Below, in pieces: positions 20,296 to 29,881 of a DNA stretch of 64,000 bases (its first letter is position 1; each line of letters opens with the position of its first letter). Under the pieces are notes generated by a model. It saw only the letters and a program-made list of their open reading frames with translations, was not told the origin of the DNA and searched no databases. Made by a program: the position numbers and the translations under genes. The DNA is from Streptomyces sp. R41 (GTDB lineage Bacteria; Actinomycetota; Actinomycetes; Streptomycetales; Streptomycetaceae): NCBI RefSeq assembly GCF_041053055.1, contig NZ_CP163443.1, forward strand, positions 7,919,001 to 7,983,000, given 5' to 3'.

Positions 20296-21428
20296 CCACG
20301 ACGATCGCCGTCCTCGGCGGCTACGGCGCGGTCGGCGCGGTCGCCGCGCGGGAGATCGCCGCCGCACATCCCGAGGCGAGGCTGCGGATCGGCGGCCGCC
20401 GCCTCGACGAGGCCACCCGGTACGCCGAGCGCCTGGGCGGCCGGGCCGAGCCCCGCGCAGTGGACCTGACCGACCCTGCCTCCCTGACCGCCTTCTGCGC
20501 GGACTGCCGGATCGTCGTCAACTGCGCGGGGCCCTCGTACCGGGTCCTCGACACGGTCGCCGCGGCGGCGCTCGCCGCCGGCGCCGACTACGTCGACGCG
20601 GGCGGCGACGAGCCGGTCCACCAGGCGCTGTCCGTACGGGACTTGGCCGGCCGGGGCCGCACCGCCGTGCTGACCGCGGGCATGATGCCCGGCCTCACCG
20701 GCCTGCTGCCGCGCTGGCTCGCCGCCCAGGGCGTCGACGAACCCGAGCGGCTGCTCGGCTACGTCGGCACCATGGACCGGCTCACCCCCGCCGGTGCGGG
20801 GGACTATCTGCTCAGCCTCGGCGGCGCCTACGGCGAGGCCCAGTCGGCGTGGCGGGACGGGGCACGGGTGCTGCGCGCCCTCGTTCCGCTCGCCGACACC
20901 GAACTGCCCTTCTTCCCCGGCACGGTGAGCGCGTACCCCTACCTCAGCTACGAGGTCGAGCGGCTCGCCCGCGCCCTCGGCCTGTCCACGGTCGACTGGT
21001 ACAACGTCTTCGACGGCGGCTCGCGCATGCTGAAGGCCCTCGGGCGGCTCCAGGGGGCCATGTCCGGGCAGAGCTCGCTGGAACCCGCCGCGCGGGAGCT
21101 CATGGAGGCAGCCGCCCTCGACCTGTTCGGCCGGGACCCCTACCAGCTGTTCGTCCTGGAGCTGACCGGCCGGCACGCGGGCCGCCCCGCGGTACGCAGC
21201 CTGGTGCTGCGCGGCTCGGACACCTACGAGCTGACCGGTTCGGTCGCGGCCGTCGCCACCACCGCCGTGCTCACCGGGAGCGTGCCCGGCGGAGTGCACT
21301 ACGCGGCCGAGGTCCTCGACCCCGGCCCGGTCGTCGAACGGCTCAGGGCCCTGCCGGCCGTGTCCGTCCTCGATGTCCACGACCGGCCTGTCGCCGAGGT
21401 GTGCGGCACGGAGGAGGGCGAGCTGTGA
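20292..21428 (+). CDS. Saccharopine dehydrogenase-like NAD(P)-dependent oxidoreductase
   Basis: A 378-aa protein starting with GTG 20292, overlapping the NRPS stop (GTGA). The N-terminal Rossmann motif is VLGGYGAVGAV, followed by IGGRRLDEA, IVVNCAGPS and YVDAGGDEP, as in the saccharopine dehydrogenase NADP-binding family. The C-terminal half has the GLSTVDWYNVF and PGGVHYAAEV segments of that family. It is the second reductase of the operon, beside a separate thiazolinyl imide reductase. Plausible roles are reduction of another C=N bond (a thiazoline or imine) or of the aryl unit. Related proteins occur in other thiazoline clusters; I cannot name the reaction. Confidence 0.8.
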
Positions 21429-22636
21429 GCCCGCCGACGGGCGGGGGGCGGCCTCAAGTCGTGGTGTGCGGAACCAAGTTCGGCCGGATCTACCTGGCGG
21501 CCACCGCACGCCCCGACTCGCCGTACGAGCTGGCCGGAGTCCTCGCCCGGGGCGGCGAACGCTCCACGCGTATCGCCCGGCACTACGGCGTACCACTGTT
21601 CACCGACCCGGAACAGATTCCCAAGGACGTCGAGGCCTGCTGCGTGGTGATCGGCGCGGGCATCAACGGCGGCCCCGGCGCCCGGCTCGCCGAACAGCTG
21701 ATGGGCCGCGGCCATCACGTACTCCAGGAACACCCGTTGCACGGGCGGGAGTTGACCGACTGCCTGCGCACCGCCCGGGAGCACCGGGTGGCGTACCGGC
21801 TGAACACTCACTACGTGCACGTCGAGCCCGTACGCCGCTTCATCGCGACGGGCCGTCGGCTGCTGGCCCGGCAGCGAGCCCTGCACATCGACGCGGACTG
21901 CGCGTTCCAGGTGCTCTACACCCTGCTGGACATCCTGGGCCGCACGCTCGGCGGAGTGCGCCCGTGGGCCTTCGGCAAGGTCGCCGAACTGCCTGAAGAC
22001 GTAAGACAGTTGGCGTCGTCGGAACCCGTCCACCGCAGTCTGGACGGGGTCGTCGCCGGGGTGCCGTGCACGCTGCGGCTGCAGAACGACATGGACCCCG
22101 CCGACCCCGACAACCACACCCACCTCTTCCACCGCATCACCCTCTACACCGAGGGCGGCAACCTCACCCTCCTCAACACCCATGGCCCGCTCCTGTGGAG
22201 CCCCCGCCCCCATATGCCGGACGACATGCGGGACACCGTCCGCATGGAGGAGTCCGCGGCCGCGCACTTCGGCTTCCCCAGCGCGCAGCCGCTGGGACCC
22301 GAGACCTCCCCGGACTACCGCGAGATTCTGCGCGACCTGTGGCCCCAGGGGGCGGCCCGCGCGCTCCAGGCCCTGCGCCACGACATCGAGGAGGGCGCGG
22401 ACCCCGGCAAGGACGGCCAGTACCACCTGACGCTGTGCCGGCTCACCCGCGACATCACGGACCGCTTCGGACCGGTCCGGCTGCACCGGGACCCGCCCGC
22501 GCCCCGGATCCTGGCGGCCGCCGACCTCACCGAGGGCGCGCCCCATGCGAGTACGGCGCCCGCTCCCACGACCAGTACAGCCGCGCCCGCTCCAAGGACC
22601 AGTACAGCCGTGCCCACACCGAGGACCCGTACATGA
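21425..22636 (+). CDS. Thiazolinyl imide reductase (PchG/Irp3-like)
   Basis: A 403-aa Gfo/Idh-type oxidoreductase. Characteristic features: an N-terminal VCGTKFGRIYL dinucleotide motif, LQEHPLH (the conserved EHP region containing a candidate catalytic His), YRLNTHYVHV, and a C-terminal domain starting DADCAFQVLY. This family reduces an enzyme-bound thiazoline to a thiazolidine with NADPH in pyochelin and yersiniabactin assembly. GTG 21425 overlaps the preceding stop (GTGA), and the following ATG overlaps its own stop (ATGA). The last 30 residues are a Ser/Thr/Ala/Pro-rich low-complexity tail made of imperfect repeats (STAPAPTTS, STAVPTP), absent from the family core. Very likely supplies the NH that the terminal NRPS methyltransferase domain methylates. 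Confidence 0.9.
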   Translation: MSPPTGGGRPQVVVCGTKFGRIYLAATARPDSPYELAGVLARGGERSTRIARHYGVPLFTDPEQIPKDVEACCVVIGAGINGGPGARLAEQLMGRGHHVLQEHPLHGRELTDCLRTAREHRVAYRLNTHYVHVEPVRRFIATGRRLLARQRALHIDADCAFQVLYTLLDILGRTLGGVRPWAFGKVAELPEDVRQLASSEPVHRSLDGVVAGVPCTLRLQNDMDPADPDNHTHLFHRITLYTEGGNLTLLNTHGPLLWSPRPHMPDDMRDTVRMEESAAAHFGFPSAQPLGPETSPDYREILRDLWPQGAARALQALRHDIEEGADPGKDGQYHLTLCRLTRDITDRFGPVRLHRDPPAPRILAAADLTEGAPHASTAPAPTTSTAAPAPRTSTAVPTPRTRT

Positions 22637-23403
22637 ACACCGCGACGACCACCGGAAGTTCCTCCTACGACACCTGGTTCCGCCGCTACTGGCCACGACC
22701 GGGGGCGCGGCGGCGGATCGTCCTGTTCCCGCACGGCGGCGGCTCGGCCAGCTTCTACCGCACCCTGGCCAAGCGGGTCCTGGCCACGGCCGAACCGCTC
22801 ATCGTGCAATACCCCGGGCGCGAGGACCGCCTGGCGGAACCGCACATCACCGACATGGCGGAGCTGGCGATGCGGATCAGTGACGCGATCCTGCCCGCGC
22901 TCGACCGGGACGTCGTCCTGTTCGGGCACAGCATGGGAGCCGCCGTCGCCCACGAGGTGGCACTGCGCCTGGAGACCGTGCACGGGGTGCGCCCGGCGAT
23001 GCTGTGCGCGTCCGGGCGACCCGCGCCCCGCCACCACAAGCCCGGCTCCAAGCACCTGGACGACGAGACCCTGTGGGACGAGCTGTCCCGGCTGGGCGCG
23101 ACGCCCTCGCTGCTGCTGGGCAACCCCCAGGTCCGCCGGGTCGTCCTGCCCACTCTCAGGGCCGACTACCGGCTCGTCGAGCGCTACCGGCCCCGCCTTG
23201 ACGCGGTGCTGTCCTGCCCGGTCGCCGCCTGCGTCGGTGACCGCGACCCGGAGGTGACGCCCGAGGAGTCCGAGGCGTGGGCCGAGATGTCCCGCAGCGG
23301 ATTCAGCTTCCGCCTCTTCGAGGGCGACCACTTCTACTTCCGCGGCCAGGAGGACGACCTCGCCACCTGGCTGCTCACCACGGCGGACCGGGAGGCAGCA
23401 TGA
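22633..23403 (+). CDS. Type II thioesterase
   Basis: A 256-aa external thioesterase of the NRPS/PKS proofreading family. Seen: LFPHGGGSASFY near residue 35, the nucleophile motif GHSMGA, ASGRPAP after the lid strand, VGDRDPEV for the Asp and EGDHFYF for the catalytic His. It starts ATG 22633, overlapping the preceding stop by 4 bp. It acts on carrier proteins in the cytosol, removing misprimed acyl groups from PCP phosphopantetheine arms; this is separate from the integral TE domain of the terminal NRPS. Confidence 0.92.
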   Translation: MNTATTTGSSSYDTWFRRYWPRPGARRRIVLFPHGGGSASFYRTLAKRVLATAEPLIVQYPGREDRLAEPHITDMAELAMRISDAILPALDRDVVLFGHSMGAAVAHEVALRLETVHGVRPAMLCASGRPAPRHHKPGSKHLDDETLWDELSRLGATPSLLLGNPQVRRVVLPTLRADYRLVERYRPRLDAVLSCPVAACVGDRDPEVTPEESEAWAEMSRSGFSFRLFEGDHFYFRGQEDDLATWLLTTADREAA

Positions 23404-24035
23404 TCGTCAGGCCCACAGTCGAGGCGTACGCGGAAGCACACTCCACCGGCGAACCGCCGCTGCTGGCCGCGCTCGCCGAGGAGACCCGCAAGGTCTGCGC
23501 GCTGCCCCAGATGATGGTCGGCCCGCTGGAGGGCCGCCTCCTCGCGATGCTCGTCCATCTGCTCCGGCCGCGCACGATCCTGGAGATCGGCACCTTCACC
23601 GGGTACTCGGCGCTCAGCATGGCGGCCGAACTCCCGCCGGACGGACGCCTGGTGACCTGCGAGCTGGACCCCACGCACGCGGAGATCGCCCGCCGGCACT
23701 TCGACGCCTCCCCGTACGCCGACCGGATCGAGCTGCGGCTCGGACCCGCGCTGGAACAGCTCAAGACCCTTGAAGGGCCCTGGGACTTCGTCTTCATCGA
23801 CGCCGACAAGACCGGGTACGGCGCCTACTACGACGCCGTGTTGCCGCAGCTCGCCGAACGCGGAGTCATCGCCGTCGACAACGTGCTGCAGTTCGGCGGG
23901 GTGGCCAATCCCCTGGACGACAAGCCCGACACGGTGGCGCTGCGTTCCTTCAACGAGAAGGTGCGCGACGACCCGCGGGTCGAGCAGGTGATCCTCACCG
24001 TGCGCGAGGGCGTCACCCTCATCCGGCGGGTGTAA
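23400..24035 (+). CDS. Caffeoyl-CoA/catechol O-methyltransferase family protein
   Basis: A 211-aa methyltransferase_3-family protein. LEIGTFTGYSALSMA is the SAM motif of this family, VTCELDPTH holds the acidic ribose ligand, FVFIDADKTGY gives the metal-binding Asp region, and VIAVDNVL completes the metal site. Enzymes of this family are divalent-metal-dependent O-methyltransferases acting on vicinal aryl diols or similar. ATG 23400 overlaps the thioesterase stop. It is the last gene of the large operon; the SDR gene starts after 126 bp with its own promoter. Likely methylates a phenolic hydroxyl of the starter unit (inference). Confidence 0.88.
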   Translation: MIVRPTVEAYAEAHSTGEPPLLAALAEETRKVCALPQMMVGPLEGRLLAMLVHLLRPRTILEIGTFTGYSALSMAAELPPDGRLVTCELDPTHAEIARRHFDASPYADRIELRLGPALEQLKTLEGPWDFVFIDADKTGYGAYYDAVLPQLAERGVIAVDNVLQFGGVANPLDDKPDTVALRSFNEKVRDDPRVEQVILTVREGVTLIRRV

Positions 24036-24055
24036 TTCCGCGGTCTTTACGGCCG

Positions 24056-24096
24056 TTGAAAGAAATCTCCAGGCCGGTGCCGAGTGCTCGTAGGCT
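24056..24096 (+). promoter_or_regulatory. Promoter of the second tailoring operon with TTGAAAGAA element
   Basis: TTGAAAGAA (24056-24064) and a -10-like TAGGCT (24091-24096) lie in the 126-bp gap before the SDR gene. The spacing from TTGAAA to TAGGCT is 29 nt, identical to the divergent minus promoter at 6385-6345, where the same nine bases occur. Suggests shared control of cluster operons. Confidence 0.5.
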
Positions 24097-24161
24097 TCCC
24101 GGTGAGCCGCTGGAAAGCCACGAGAAAAGGGCCGGCAGAAGAAAGCGAGCGCGACTTCTCC

Positions 24162-24911
24162 ATGAGCCTCGACGGAAAGACCTTCCTCGTCACCGGAGCC
24201 GGCAGCGGCATCGGACGCGCGGTCGCCCGGCGCCTGCTCGACTCAGGAGCCCGGGTGACGCTCGTCGGCCGGCGCCAGGACCCGCTGAAGGAAACCGCCG
24301 GGCTGTACACCGATGCGTACGTCCTGGCGCAGCCCGCCGACATCAGCCGCCCCGCCGAGGCCGAGGACGCCGTGCGCACCGCCCTCGACCGCTTCGGCTC
24401 CCTGGACGGCTTGGTCAACAACGCGGGTCTGGCCCGGTTCGGCCCGCTCGCCGAGGCCGACCCGCACGACCTGGACGCCATGCTCGGCGTCAATCTGCTG
24501 GGCCCCGCGCACCTGATCCGAGCGGCGCTGCCGGCGCTGCGGGCCGGCTCGGGCTCGGTCGTGAACGTGACGTCCGTGGGCGGGGCACTGGCCATGCCGA
24601 ACCGCGCGATGTACGGCGCGTCCAAGGCGGCGCTCAACAGTCTCACCCGCTCCCTGGCGCGCGAGCTCGCGCCGCTCGTCCGCGTCAACGCCGTACTGCC
24701 GGGCCCGGTCGACACCCCGATGTACGACGATCTCGGACTCGCCCCGGAAAAAGTCGAAAACCTGCGCAAGGACATGGTCGAGAGCACTCCGCTCGGCCGA
24801 TTCGGAAAGCCGGAGGAAATTGCCGCCTGGGTGTGTCACCTGCTCGACCCGGAAGTCTCCGCGTGGGTGACCGGCGCGCTCATTCCCGTTGACGGTGGAC
24901 GTACTTCGTAA
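24162..24911 (+). CDS. Short-chain dehydrogenase/reductase
   Basis: A 249-aa classical SDR: the cofactor motif TGAGSGIG, an NNAG motif, catalytic Ser in NVTSVGG, YGASK (YxxxK) and the PGPVDTPM substrate-loop motif are all present, and the C-terminus PVDGG is standard. NAD(P)-dependent oxidation or reduction of an alcohol or ketone is expected. The start is ATG 24162 (MSLDGKT), where SDR homology begins; no strong Shine-Dalgarno sequence is seen, and in-frame GTGs at 24084 and 24102 are alternatives. First gene of the second tailoring run, followed 28 bp later by a methyltransferase. An SDR also accompanies hydroxyquinaldate pathways in other clusters (from memory). Confidence 0.88.
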   Translation: MSLDGKTFLVTGAGSGIGRAVARRLLDSGARVTLVGRRQDPLKETAGLYTDAYVLAQPADISRPAEAEDAVRTALDRFGSLDGLVNNAGLARFGPLAEADPHDLDAMLGVNLLGPAHLIRAALPALRAGSGSVVNVTSVGGALAMPNRAMYGASKAALNSLTRSLARELAPLVRVNAVLPGPVDTPMYDDLGLAPEKVENLRKDMVESTPLGRFGKPEEIAAWVCHLLDPEVSAWVTGALIPVDGGRTS

Positions 24912-24939
24912 TGCCAGAAAAGGCCGAGGGAGAAGAAAA

Positions 24940-25860
24940 ATGAGCACTGAAGAAACCGCCACGATCTACGGCCGCGAGGAATTCAAGCGGGTCGACGTCG
25001 GCGCCGCCATGCGCGACGGCCACCCGGACATCAGCGACGGCGACCAGCTCATCGTCGACCTGGTCGCGAAGAAGCGGGAGACGGCCGGACGCCCGCTGAC
25101 CGTCATCGACGTCGGCTCCGGCTCCGGGGTGCTCTCCGAGCTGCTCGCGCAGCGGCTGCCCGACTGCCGGGTCATCGCCAACGAGATCGCCGCCAACCCG
25201 GCGCGGCAGGCCCGGGAACGGCTCGCCGGCCACCCGAACGCCGAGGTCTTCCCCGACTCGTTCGTGGACTGGCGGGAGCCGCTGGACATCATCATCTCCT
25301 GGGGCAGCCACCACCATCTGCCGCACAGCCACCTCCAGCACGCCCGCGAGCTGCTGGGCGAGTCGGGCAGCTTCATACTCGGCGACGAGTTCTGTCCCGA
25401 GTACTGCACCGACGAGGACGTACGGCGGCTGAAGGGCGCCGAGGTCATCGAACTCGGCGGCGGCTATCTGCTGGCCGGCCACGACGAGATCGAGGCCTAC
25501 GCCAAGGACGCCGCCGTGCCCGAGTGGTCCCGCGTCCTGGAGGACCGCCGCCGCAGGACCCTGTGGAACTGGTACAAGTTCGTGATCGACTACGCGATCG
25601 AGCGGGACCACTGGCCGGTCGCCATCGCGGAGATGCAGATCACCAAGGACGACATGGTCACGGCGTTCGAGGAGGAGCACAAGCTCTCGCCGCTCATCGT
25701 GGAGCACGAGCTCGCCGTCAACGGCTTCGAGCAGATCTCCAAGCACGTCATCGGAGACCGGCCAGCCGAGCTGCAGAGCTTCTTCATCTACGAGTTCGTC
25801 CCCGGCAACGACAGGAGCAACGGCAGCAACGGCGACGGCCGCGGTAACGGCGGCCACTGA
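24940..25860 (+). CDS. Class I SAM-dependent methyltransferase
   Basis: A 306-aa methyltransferase: VIDVGSGSGVLSELL is motif I (about residue 48), ANEIAANPAR holds the acidic ribose site, and IIISWGSHHHLPHSH is an unusual His-rich motif in the post-II position. The region from residue about 130 onwards (GDEFCPEY, WNWYKFVIDYAI) is helical and may cap the active site. The C-terminal tail is Asn/Gly/Asp-rich (SNGSNGDGRGNGG). ATG 24940 has GAGGGAGAAG upstream. Its stop overlaps the aminotransferase start by one base (TGATG), so they are co-translated. Substrate unknown; methylation of tryptophan, a keto acid or the quinoline ring is compatible with its neighbours. Confidence 0.82.
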   Translation: MSTEETATIYGREEFKRVDVGAAMRDGHPDISDGDQLIVDLVAKKRETAGRPLTVIDVGSGSGVLSELLAQRLPDCRVIANEIAANPARQARERLAGHPNAEVFPDSFVDWREPLDIIISWGSHHHLPHSHLQHARELLGESGSFILGDEFCPEYCTDEDVRRLKGAEVIELGGGYLLAGHDEIEAYAKDAAVPEWSRVLEDRRRRTLWNWYKFVIDYAIERDHWPVAIAEMQITKDDMVTAFEEEHKLSPLIVEHELAVNGFEQISKHVIGDRPAELQSFFIYEFVPGNDRSNGSNGDGRGNGGH

Positions 25861-27110
25861 TGGGTGAAATATCCCGGACATCCCGGGCCGGCACCATCCC
25901 ACCGTCGTGCCTGCACGAGGTCTTCCGCGCCGCGGAGGACCGCGAGCGGGCCACGGGGCGGCCGGTCATCAAACTCCACGTCGGGGAGCCCTACTTCCCG
26001 CCGCCGCGCGAGGTCGCCCTGGCCGTGGAACACGCCGTGCACCACGGCCAGACCGCCTACACCTCCGCGGAGGGCATGTCCGCGCTGCGCGAGGCGCTCG
26101 CGGTCAAACTGGAGACGGAGAACGGTCACCGCACCAGCCCCGACCGGGTGTTCGTCACCCCGGGCTCCTGCCAGGGACTCGCCGCGCTCTTCCAGTCCCT
26201 GGCCAACCGGGGCGACGAACTGCTGCTGCCCGAACTCCACTGGCCCATCCACCTCCAGCAGGTCCTGCTGGCCGGCTTCCGGCCCGTGTTCTACGCGCTC
26301 GGGCCCGGCTACCGGCCCCGCCTGGACGCGATCCGCGCCGCCATCACCCCCCGCACCCGCGCCGTGCTCATCAACTCCCCGGCCAACCCGACCGGCGCGG
26401 TTCTCGGCACGGAGCTGATGGAGGGCATCCTGGAGCTGGCGCGGGAGCACGACCTGCAGATCATCAGCGACGAAGCCTACGAGCACTTCGTGTACGAGGG
26501 CGAGCACGTGTCCTTCGCCTCCCTGGAACACGGCCTGCCCGAGCGCGAACGCCGCGTCTTCAGCACCTTCACCTTCTCCAAGAGCCTCGCCATGACGGGC
26601 TACCGGCTGGGGTACGTGGTGACCCCGAACGCGGCGGCCGCCCACGCCCTGCGCGTGGTGCAGGAGGCGAGCATCATCGGCCCCTCGACCCCGGTCCAGT
26701 ACGCCGGGCTCACCGCGCTCAAGGCACGCGACAGCGCCCGGGAGAACGCCCGGATGGTGCGGGCCAACCGGGACCGCGCGCTGCCCGCGCTGCGCGACGC
26801 CGGCCTGCTCGGGGAACTCCCGCAGGGCGGCTGGTACGCCGTACTCGACCTCGGCCCCGTCGGGGTGGACGCGGACACCTTCGCCGCGGGGCTGCTGGAG
26901 AAGTACGACGTCGGGGTGGCACCGGCCGCCGGATTCGCGCTGCGCCCCGTGGTGTCGGACGACGGCCGGATCCTCTCCGCCGACCCCGCGCCGGACAGCA
27001 GGACCCTGGTCCGGCTGGCGTTCTGCGGCGACCCCGCGGAACTCGACACCGGGGTCGAGCGGCTCCTCGCCCACGCCGCCGAACTCCGGTCCCGGGGCGG
27101 GGACCCGTGA
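25860..27110 (+). CDS. PLP-dependent class I/II aminotransferase
   Basis: A 416-aa fold-type I aminotransferase of the aspartate/kynurenine aminotransferase group. NSPANPTGAVLG (cofactor Asn), ISDEAYEHF (PLP-pyridine Asp and Tyr) and FTFSKSLAMTGYRLGY with the Schiff-base Lys and distal Arg are all intact. It starts at ATG 25860 overlapping the methyltransferase stop, and its own stop is overlapped by the GTG of the tryptophan dioxygenase gene, so the two are tightly coupled. Aminotransferases beside tryptophan 2,3-dioxygenases convert kynurenine-type amino acids to alpha-keto acids that cyclise to quinolines; that is the favoured role here, by analogy with quinolobactin and thiocoraline pathways. 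Confidence 0.9.
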   Translation: MGEISRTSRAGTIPPSCLHEVFRAAEDRERATGRPVIKLHVGEPYFPPPREVALAVEHAVHHGQTAYTSAEGMSALREALAVKLETENGHRTSPDRVFVTPGSCQGLAALFQSLANRGDELLLPELHWPIHLQQVLLAGFRPVFYALGPGYRPRLDAIRAAITPRTRAVLINSPANPTGAVLGTELMEGILELAREHDLQIISDEAYEHFVYEGEHVSFASLEHGLPERERRVFSTFTFSKSLAMTGYRLGYVVTPNAAAAHALRVVQEASIIGPSTPVQYAGLTALKARDSARENARMVRANRDRALPALRDAGLLGELPQGGWYAVLDLGPVGVDADTFAAGLLEKYDVGVAPAAGFALRPVVSDDGRILSADPAPDSRTLVRLAFCGDPAELDTGVERLLAHAAELRSRGGDP

Positions 27111-27868
27111 CCGGCCCCGACTACGCGGGCTATCTGCGCCTGGAGCGGCTGCTGTCGCTCCAGGTGCCGCTGCGCCCCGCCGACGACGACACCGCCACCG
27201 GCTCGGCCGAGCTGTTCTTCATCGTGGCCCACCAGACCAGCGAACTCTGGCTCGCCCAGGCCCTGCGCGACCTGGACGCCGCGACCGAGGCGCTCACCGA
27301 CGGCGGCCGGCCGGGCGGGGCGGACGGCATCGAGTCCGCGCTGGAGTATCTCGCCCGAGTCGCCGAGGTGGTGCGCATCCTGGAGGACACCGTACGGCTT
27401 CTGGAGCGGCTGCCGGTCCGGCGGTTCGCCGCGTTCCGGCCCCACCTGGGCACCGCCAGCGGGGCCCAGTCGCAGGGCTTCCACGCACTGGAGGTCAGAC
27501 TCGGGACGGCCGACGACGACGAGAGCCCGCTGTACCGGGCCTTCCTCAAGGCGCTCGCCGCCCGGGGCACCAGCGTGGAGGAGGTCTGCGCACTCGGCGC
27601 GGCCGGCGCGGGCCCGTCCCACCGGCTCGCCGAGACCCTGCTCGACATCGGCTACCGCTTCTGGCACTGGAAGCTGGCCCACCTCGCCCTGGTGGACCGC
27701 ACGGTGGGCGGTCTGGCCGGCACGGGCGGCACCACGGGCGCGGCCCATCTGGCGAGCCGCGTCCGCATGCCCTTCCCCGAGCTGAGGGCCGTCCGCGAGG
27801 GGCTGCACAGACAGGAAGAGCCGCACGGGCGGACGAAGCCCGCCGCCTGCCCGCACGCCCCCTCGTGA
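27107..27868 (+). CDS. Tryptophan 2,3-dioxygenase
   Basis: A 253-aa heme dioxygenase that opens the indole ring of L-tryptophan to N-formylkynurenine. FIVAHQTSELWL carries the distal His (human H76); SGAQSQGFHALEVRL contains the substrate-carboxylate Arg (human R144); WKLAHLALVDRTVGG has the heme-ligand His (human H328, by counting back from the conserved GTGG); and GTGGTTGAAHL binds the substrate ammonium. All key residues are therefore kept, though the protein is a little shorter than housekeeping enzymes. GTG 27107 overlaps the aminotransferase stop (GTGA). As the last gene of the run it implies a tryptophan-derived building block, not NAD synthesis, since no other kynurenine catabolic genes (kynureninase) are present. 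Confidence 0.9.
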   Translation: MTGPDYAGYLRLERLLSLQVPLRPADDDTATGSAELFFIVAHQTSELWLAQALRDLDAATEALTDGGRPGGADGIESALEYLARVAEVVRILEDTVRLLERLPVRRFAAFRPHLGTASGAQSQGFHALEVRLGTADDDESPLYRAFLKALAARGTSVEEVCALGAAGAGPSHRLAETLLDIGYRFWHWKLAHLALVDRTVGGLAGTGGTTGAAHLASRVRMPFPELRAVREGLHRQEEPHGRTKPAACPHAPS

Positions 27869-27928
27869 GGCCCGTGCGACCGAACAGGCCCCGCACAGAG
27901 CTCCGCGAGGGGACGGCACCACCACTTC

Positions 27929-29881
27929 CTAGGCCGCGTTACGCCACACCTTCACGTCCAAGGTGGCGTACGTCGTCCCGGACGAGCCCCGATACGTCAC
28001 GAGCCCCACGTGCCCCGTCCCGCTGATGACGCACATCTGCTGACCGACCGTGAGGTCCTTGACCCAGAGGTAACTCTTGTAGCCGGTCGCCGCCTTGCAC
28101 ACGTCCAGGCTGCCCTGCCGTCCCACCGGCAGCGGGGCAAGTGAGCTGCCGGACGTGGTGCCGGGGGCGAGAACCGCGCCCGAGGAGTAGACGGCGTACG
28201 TCAGATCCTCGTCGGAGCTCCCCGTGTCCGCCTTGGCCCGCACCGGGGTGTCCCCCAGATACAGGTCGTGGCTGGCGGTCATCCTGATCCCCGAATACGT
28301 CACCGGGGCAGGTGCCTTCGGGGCCGAGGGCTCGCTGGACGCGGCACTCGCGGGAGCCGAGGTCGCGGCCCGCGTGGGCGTCGGGGGCCCCGAAGGGCTG
28401 GGAGGCAGCGCGGACTTGGCGACTCTGGGCTTCTTCGAGGCCGTGGCGGACGGGGAGTCGGACGTCGACGGCGACGTCCCGGCGGTCCGGGCCGACCGCG
28501 ACGCGGCCACTTCCTGCGCACGGTCGTCGCTCTTGTCGCCGTCCCCCGGGACGAGCAGCAGCGCGGCGGTCGCCCCGCAGGCGACGAGCACGACGGCGGC
28601 CGCAGCCACCATCCAGACCCGCGCCCTGCGGCCCTCGCGGGCCGTGGCCACCGAGGAGGTCTGCGCGGCGGCCGGCTCCTGGGGCTGCGGCCACGGGGGC
28701 GGAGTGTATGCACCCGGCGCGGCCGGAGACCCCATCACAAACGGCCCGGGCAGCGCAGCATGGGACGGCGAGGTGGGGGAGTAGGCCACCGCGGGCCCGA
28801 AACCGCCGGGCGTTTGCCCGGAACCGCCGGGCGCCGGTCCGAAACCGCCGGGCGTCGGCCCGGAACCGCCGGGACCGTGAGTGCCCGGAGCCGCTCCCGC
28901 CATGGCCTGATGGGCCTCTTCGGTCCGAGCCGCGATCCCCGCCGCCAGCTCCCCCGGCAGCCACGCCCCGGACGTGAACCGCGCAGCGTCACCACGACGC
29001 GCCTGGATCGTCGATACGGAGCGAATGACCTCCTCGACGGAAGGCCGCTCGGCGGCGGGCTTGCGCAGACACCAGGAAACCAACTCGCTTATCTCCCCCG
29101 GCACATGGCTGAGGTCGGGTTGCTCGTGCACCACCCGGTAGAGCACCGCATGCGGGTCCCCGTCCCCGAAGGCGGCACCGCCCGTCGCCGCGAACACGGC
29201 GGTCTGCCCCAGCGCGAACACGTCGGCCGAGGGCGCGGCCTCCGCGCCGAGCACCTGCTCCGGCGCCATATAGGCGACCGTGCCGAGGGCCGTACCGCTC
29301 TGCGTCACCGACGTGGCATCCGCGGCCCGCGCGACACCGAAGTCGATGACGCGTGGCCCGTCGGCGGCGAGCAGCACGTTCGACGGCTTGAGGTCCCGAT
29401 GCACGATGCCCTCGCGATGCACCGCCTGCAGTGCCTCGGCGACACCGGCGATCAGCCGCAGTACGGTGTCGACGGGCAGTGGCCCGTGGTCGTGCACCGC
29501 ATCGGCGAGGGACGGCCCCGGTACATAAGCGGTCGCACACCACGGCATGGACCCCTCGGTGTCGCTGTCCACGACCGGAGCCGTATAGAGCCCGTGCACC
29601 CGGCTCGCCGCCGCCACCTCTGCCTGGAACCGCTTGCGGAACTCGGCGTTCTCGGCCAGCTCCGGCCGGATCACCTTGACCGCGACGGCCCGCCCGCCCG
29701 GCGTGTGCGAGAGGTAGACCCGCCCCATACCGCCGGCCCCGAGCCTCGCCACCAGCCGGTAGCCGCCCGCGACTTGTGGATCGCCGTCCTCCAGCGGCTG
29801 GAAACTGCCCGCGTCGGCCTCACCGTTGCTCAACACGCCCCACTCCACCCCAAGATCTGCGCTCGGGCCCCATTGCATCAC
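27929..29881 (-). CDS. PASTA-less membrane Ser/Thr protein kinase
   Basis: A 650-aa Hanks-type kinase. Residues about 40-300 hold LGAGGMGRVYL (P-loop), AVKVIRPE (catalytic Lys), HRDLKPSN, VIDFGVA and MAPEQ. A Gly/Pro-rich linker with GGFGPAPGG-type repeats leads to one membrane span near residues 422-445 (WMVAAAAVVLVACG), a Ser/Thr/Pro-rich stalk and an extracellular beta-rich domain of about 110 aa ending VKVWRNAA with no PASTA repeats. ATG 29881 has AGGGA 7 nt upstream; GTG 29836 (VLSNGEAD) with GGTGGAG is an equally good start. It is convergent with the biosynthetic genes and marks the edge of the cluster. Signal sensed is unknown. Confidence 0.9.
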   Translation of the reverse strand: MMQWGPSADLGVEWGVLSNGEADAGSFQPLEDGDPQVAGGYRLVARLGAGGMGRVYLSHTPGGRAVAVKVIRPELAENAEFRKRFQAEVAAASRVHGLYTAPVVDSDTEGSMPWCATAYVPGPSLADAVHDHGPLPVDTVLRLIAGVAEALQAVHREGIVHRDLKPSNVLLAADGPRVIDFGVARAADATSVTQSGTALGTVAYMAPEQVLGAEAAPSADVFALGQTAVFAATGGAAFGDGDPHAVLYRVVHEQPDLSHVPGEISELVSWCLRKPAAERPSVEEVIRSVSTIQARRGDAARFTSGAWLPGELAAGIAARTEEAHQAMAGAAPGTHGPGGSGPTPGGFGPAPGGSGQTPGGFGPAVAYSPTSPSHAALPGPFVMGSPAAPGAYTPPPWPQPQEPAAAQTSSVATAREGRRARVWMVAAAAVVLVACGATAALLLVPGDGDKSDDRAQEVAASRSARTAGTSPSTSDSPSATASKKPRVAKSALPPSPSGPPTPTRAATSAPASAASSEPSAPKAPAPVTYSGIRMTASHDLYLGDTPVRAKADTGSSDEDLTYAVYSSGAVLAPGTTSGSSLAPLPVGRQGSLDVCKAATGYKSYLWVKDLTVGQQMCVISGTGHVGLVTYRGSSGTTYATLDVKVWRNAA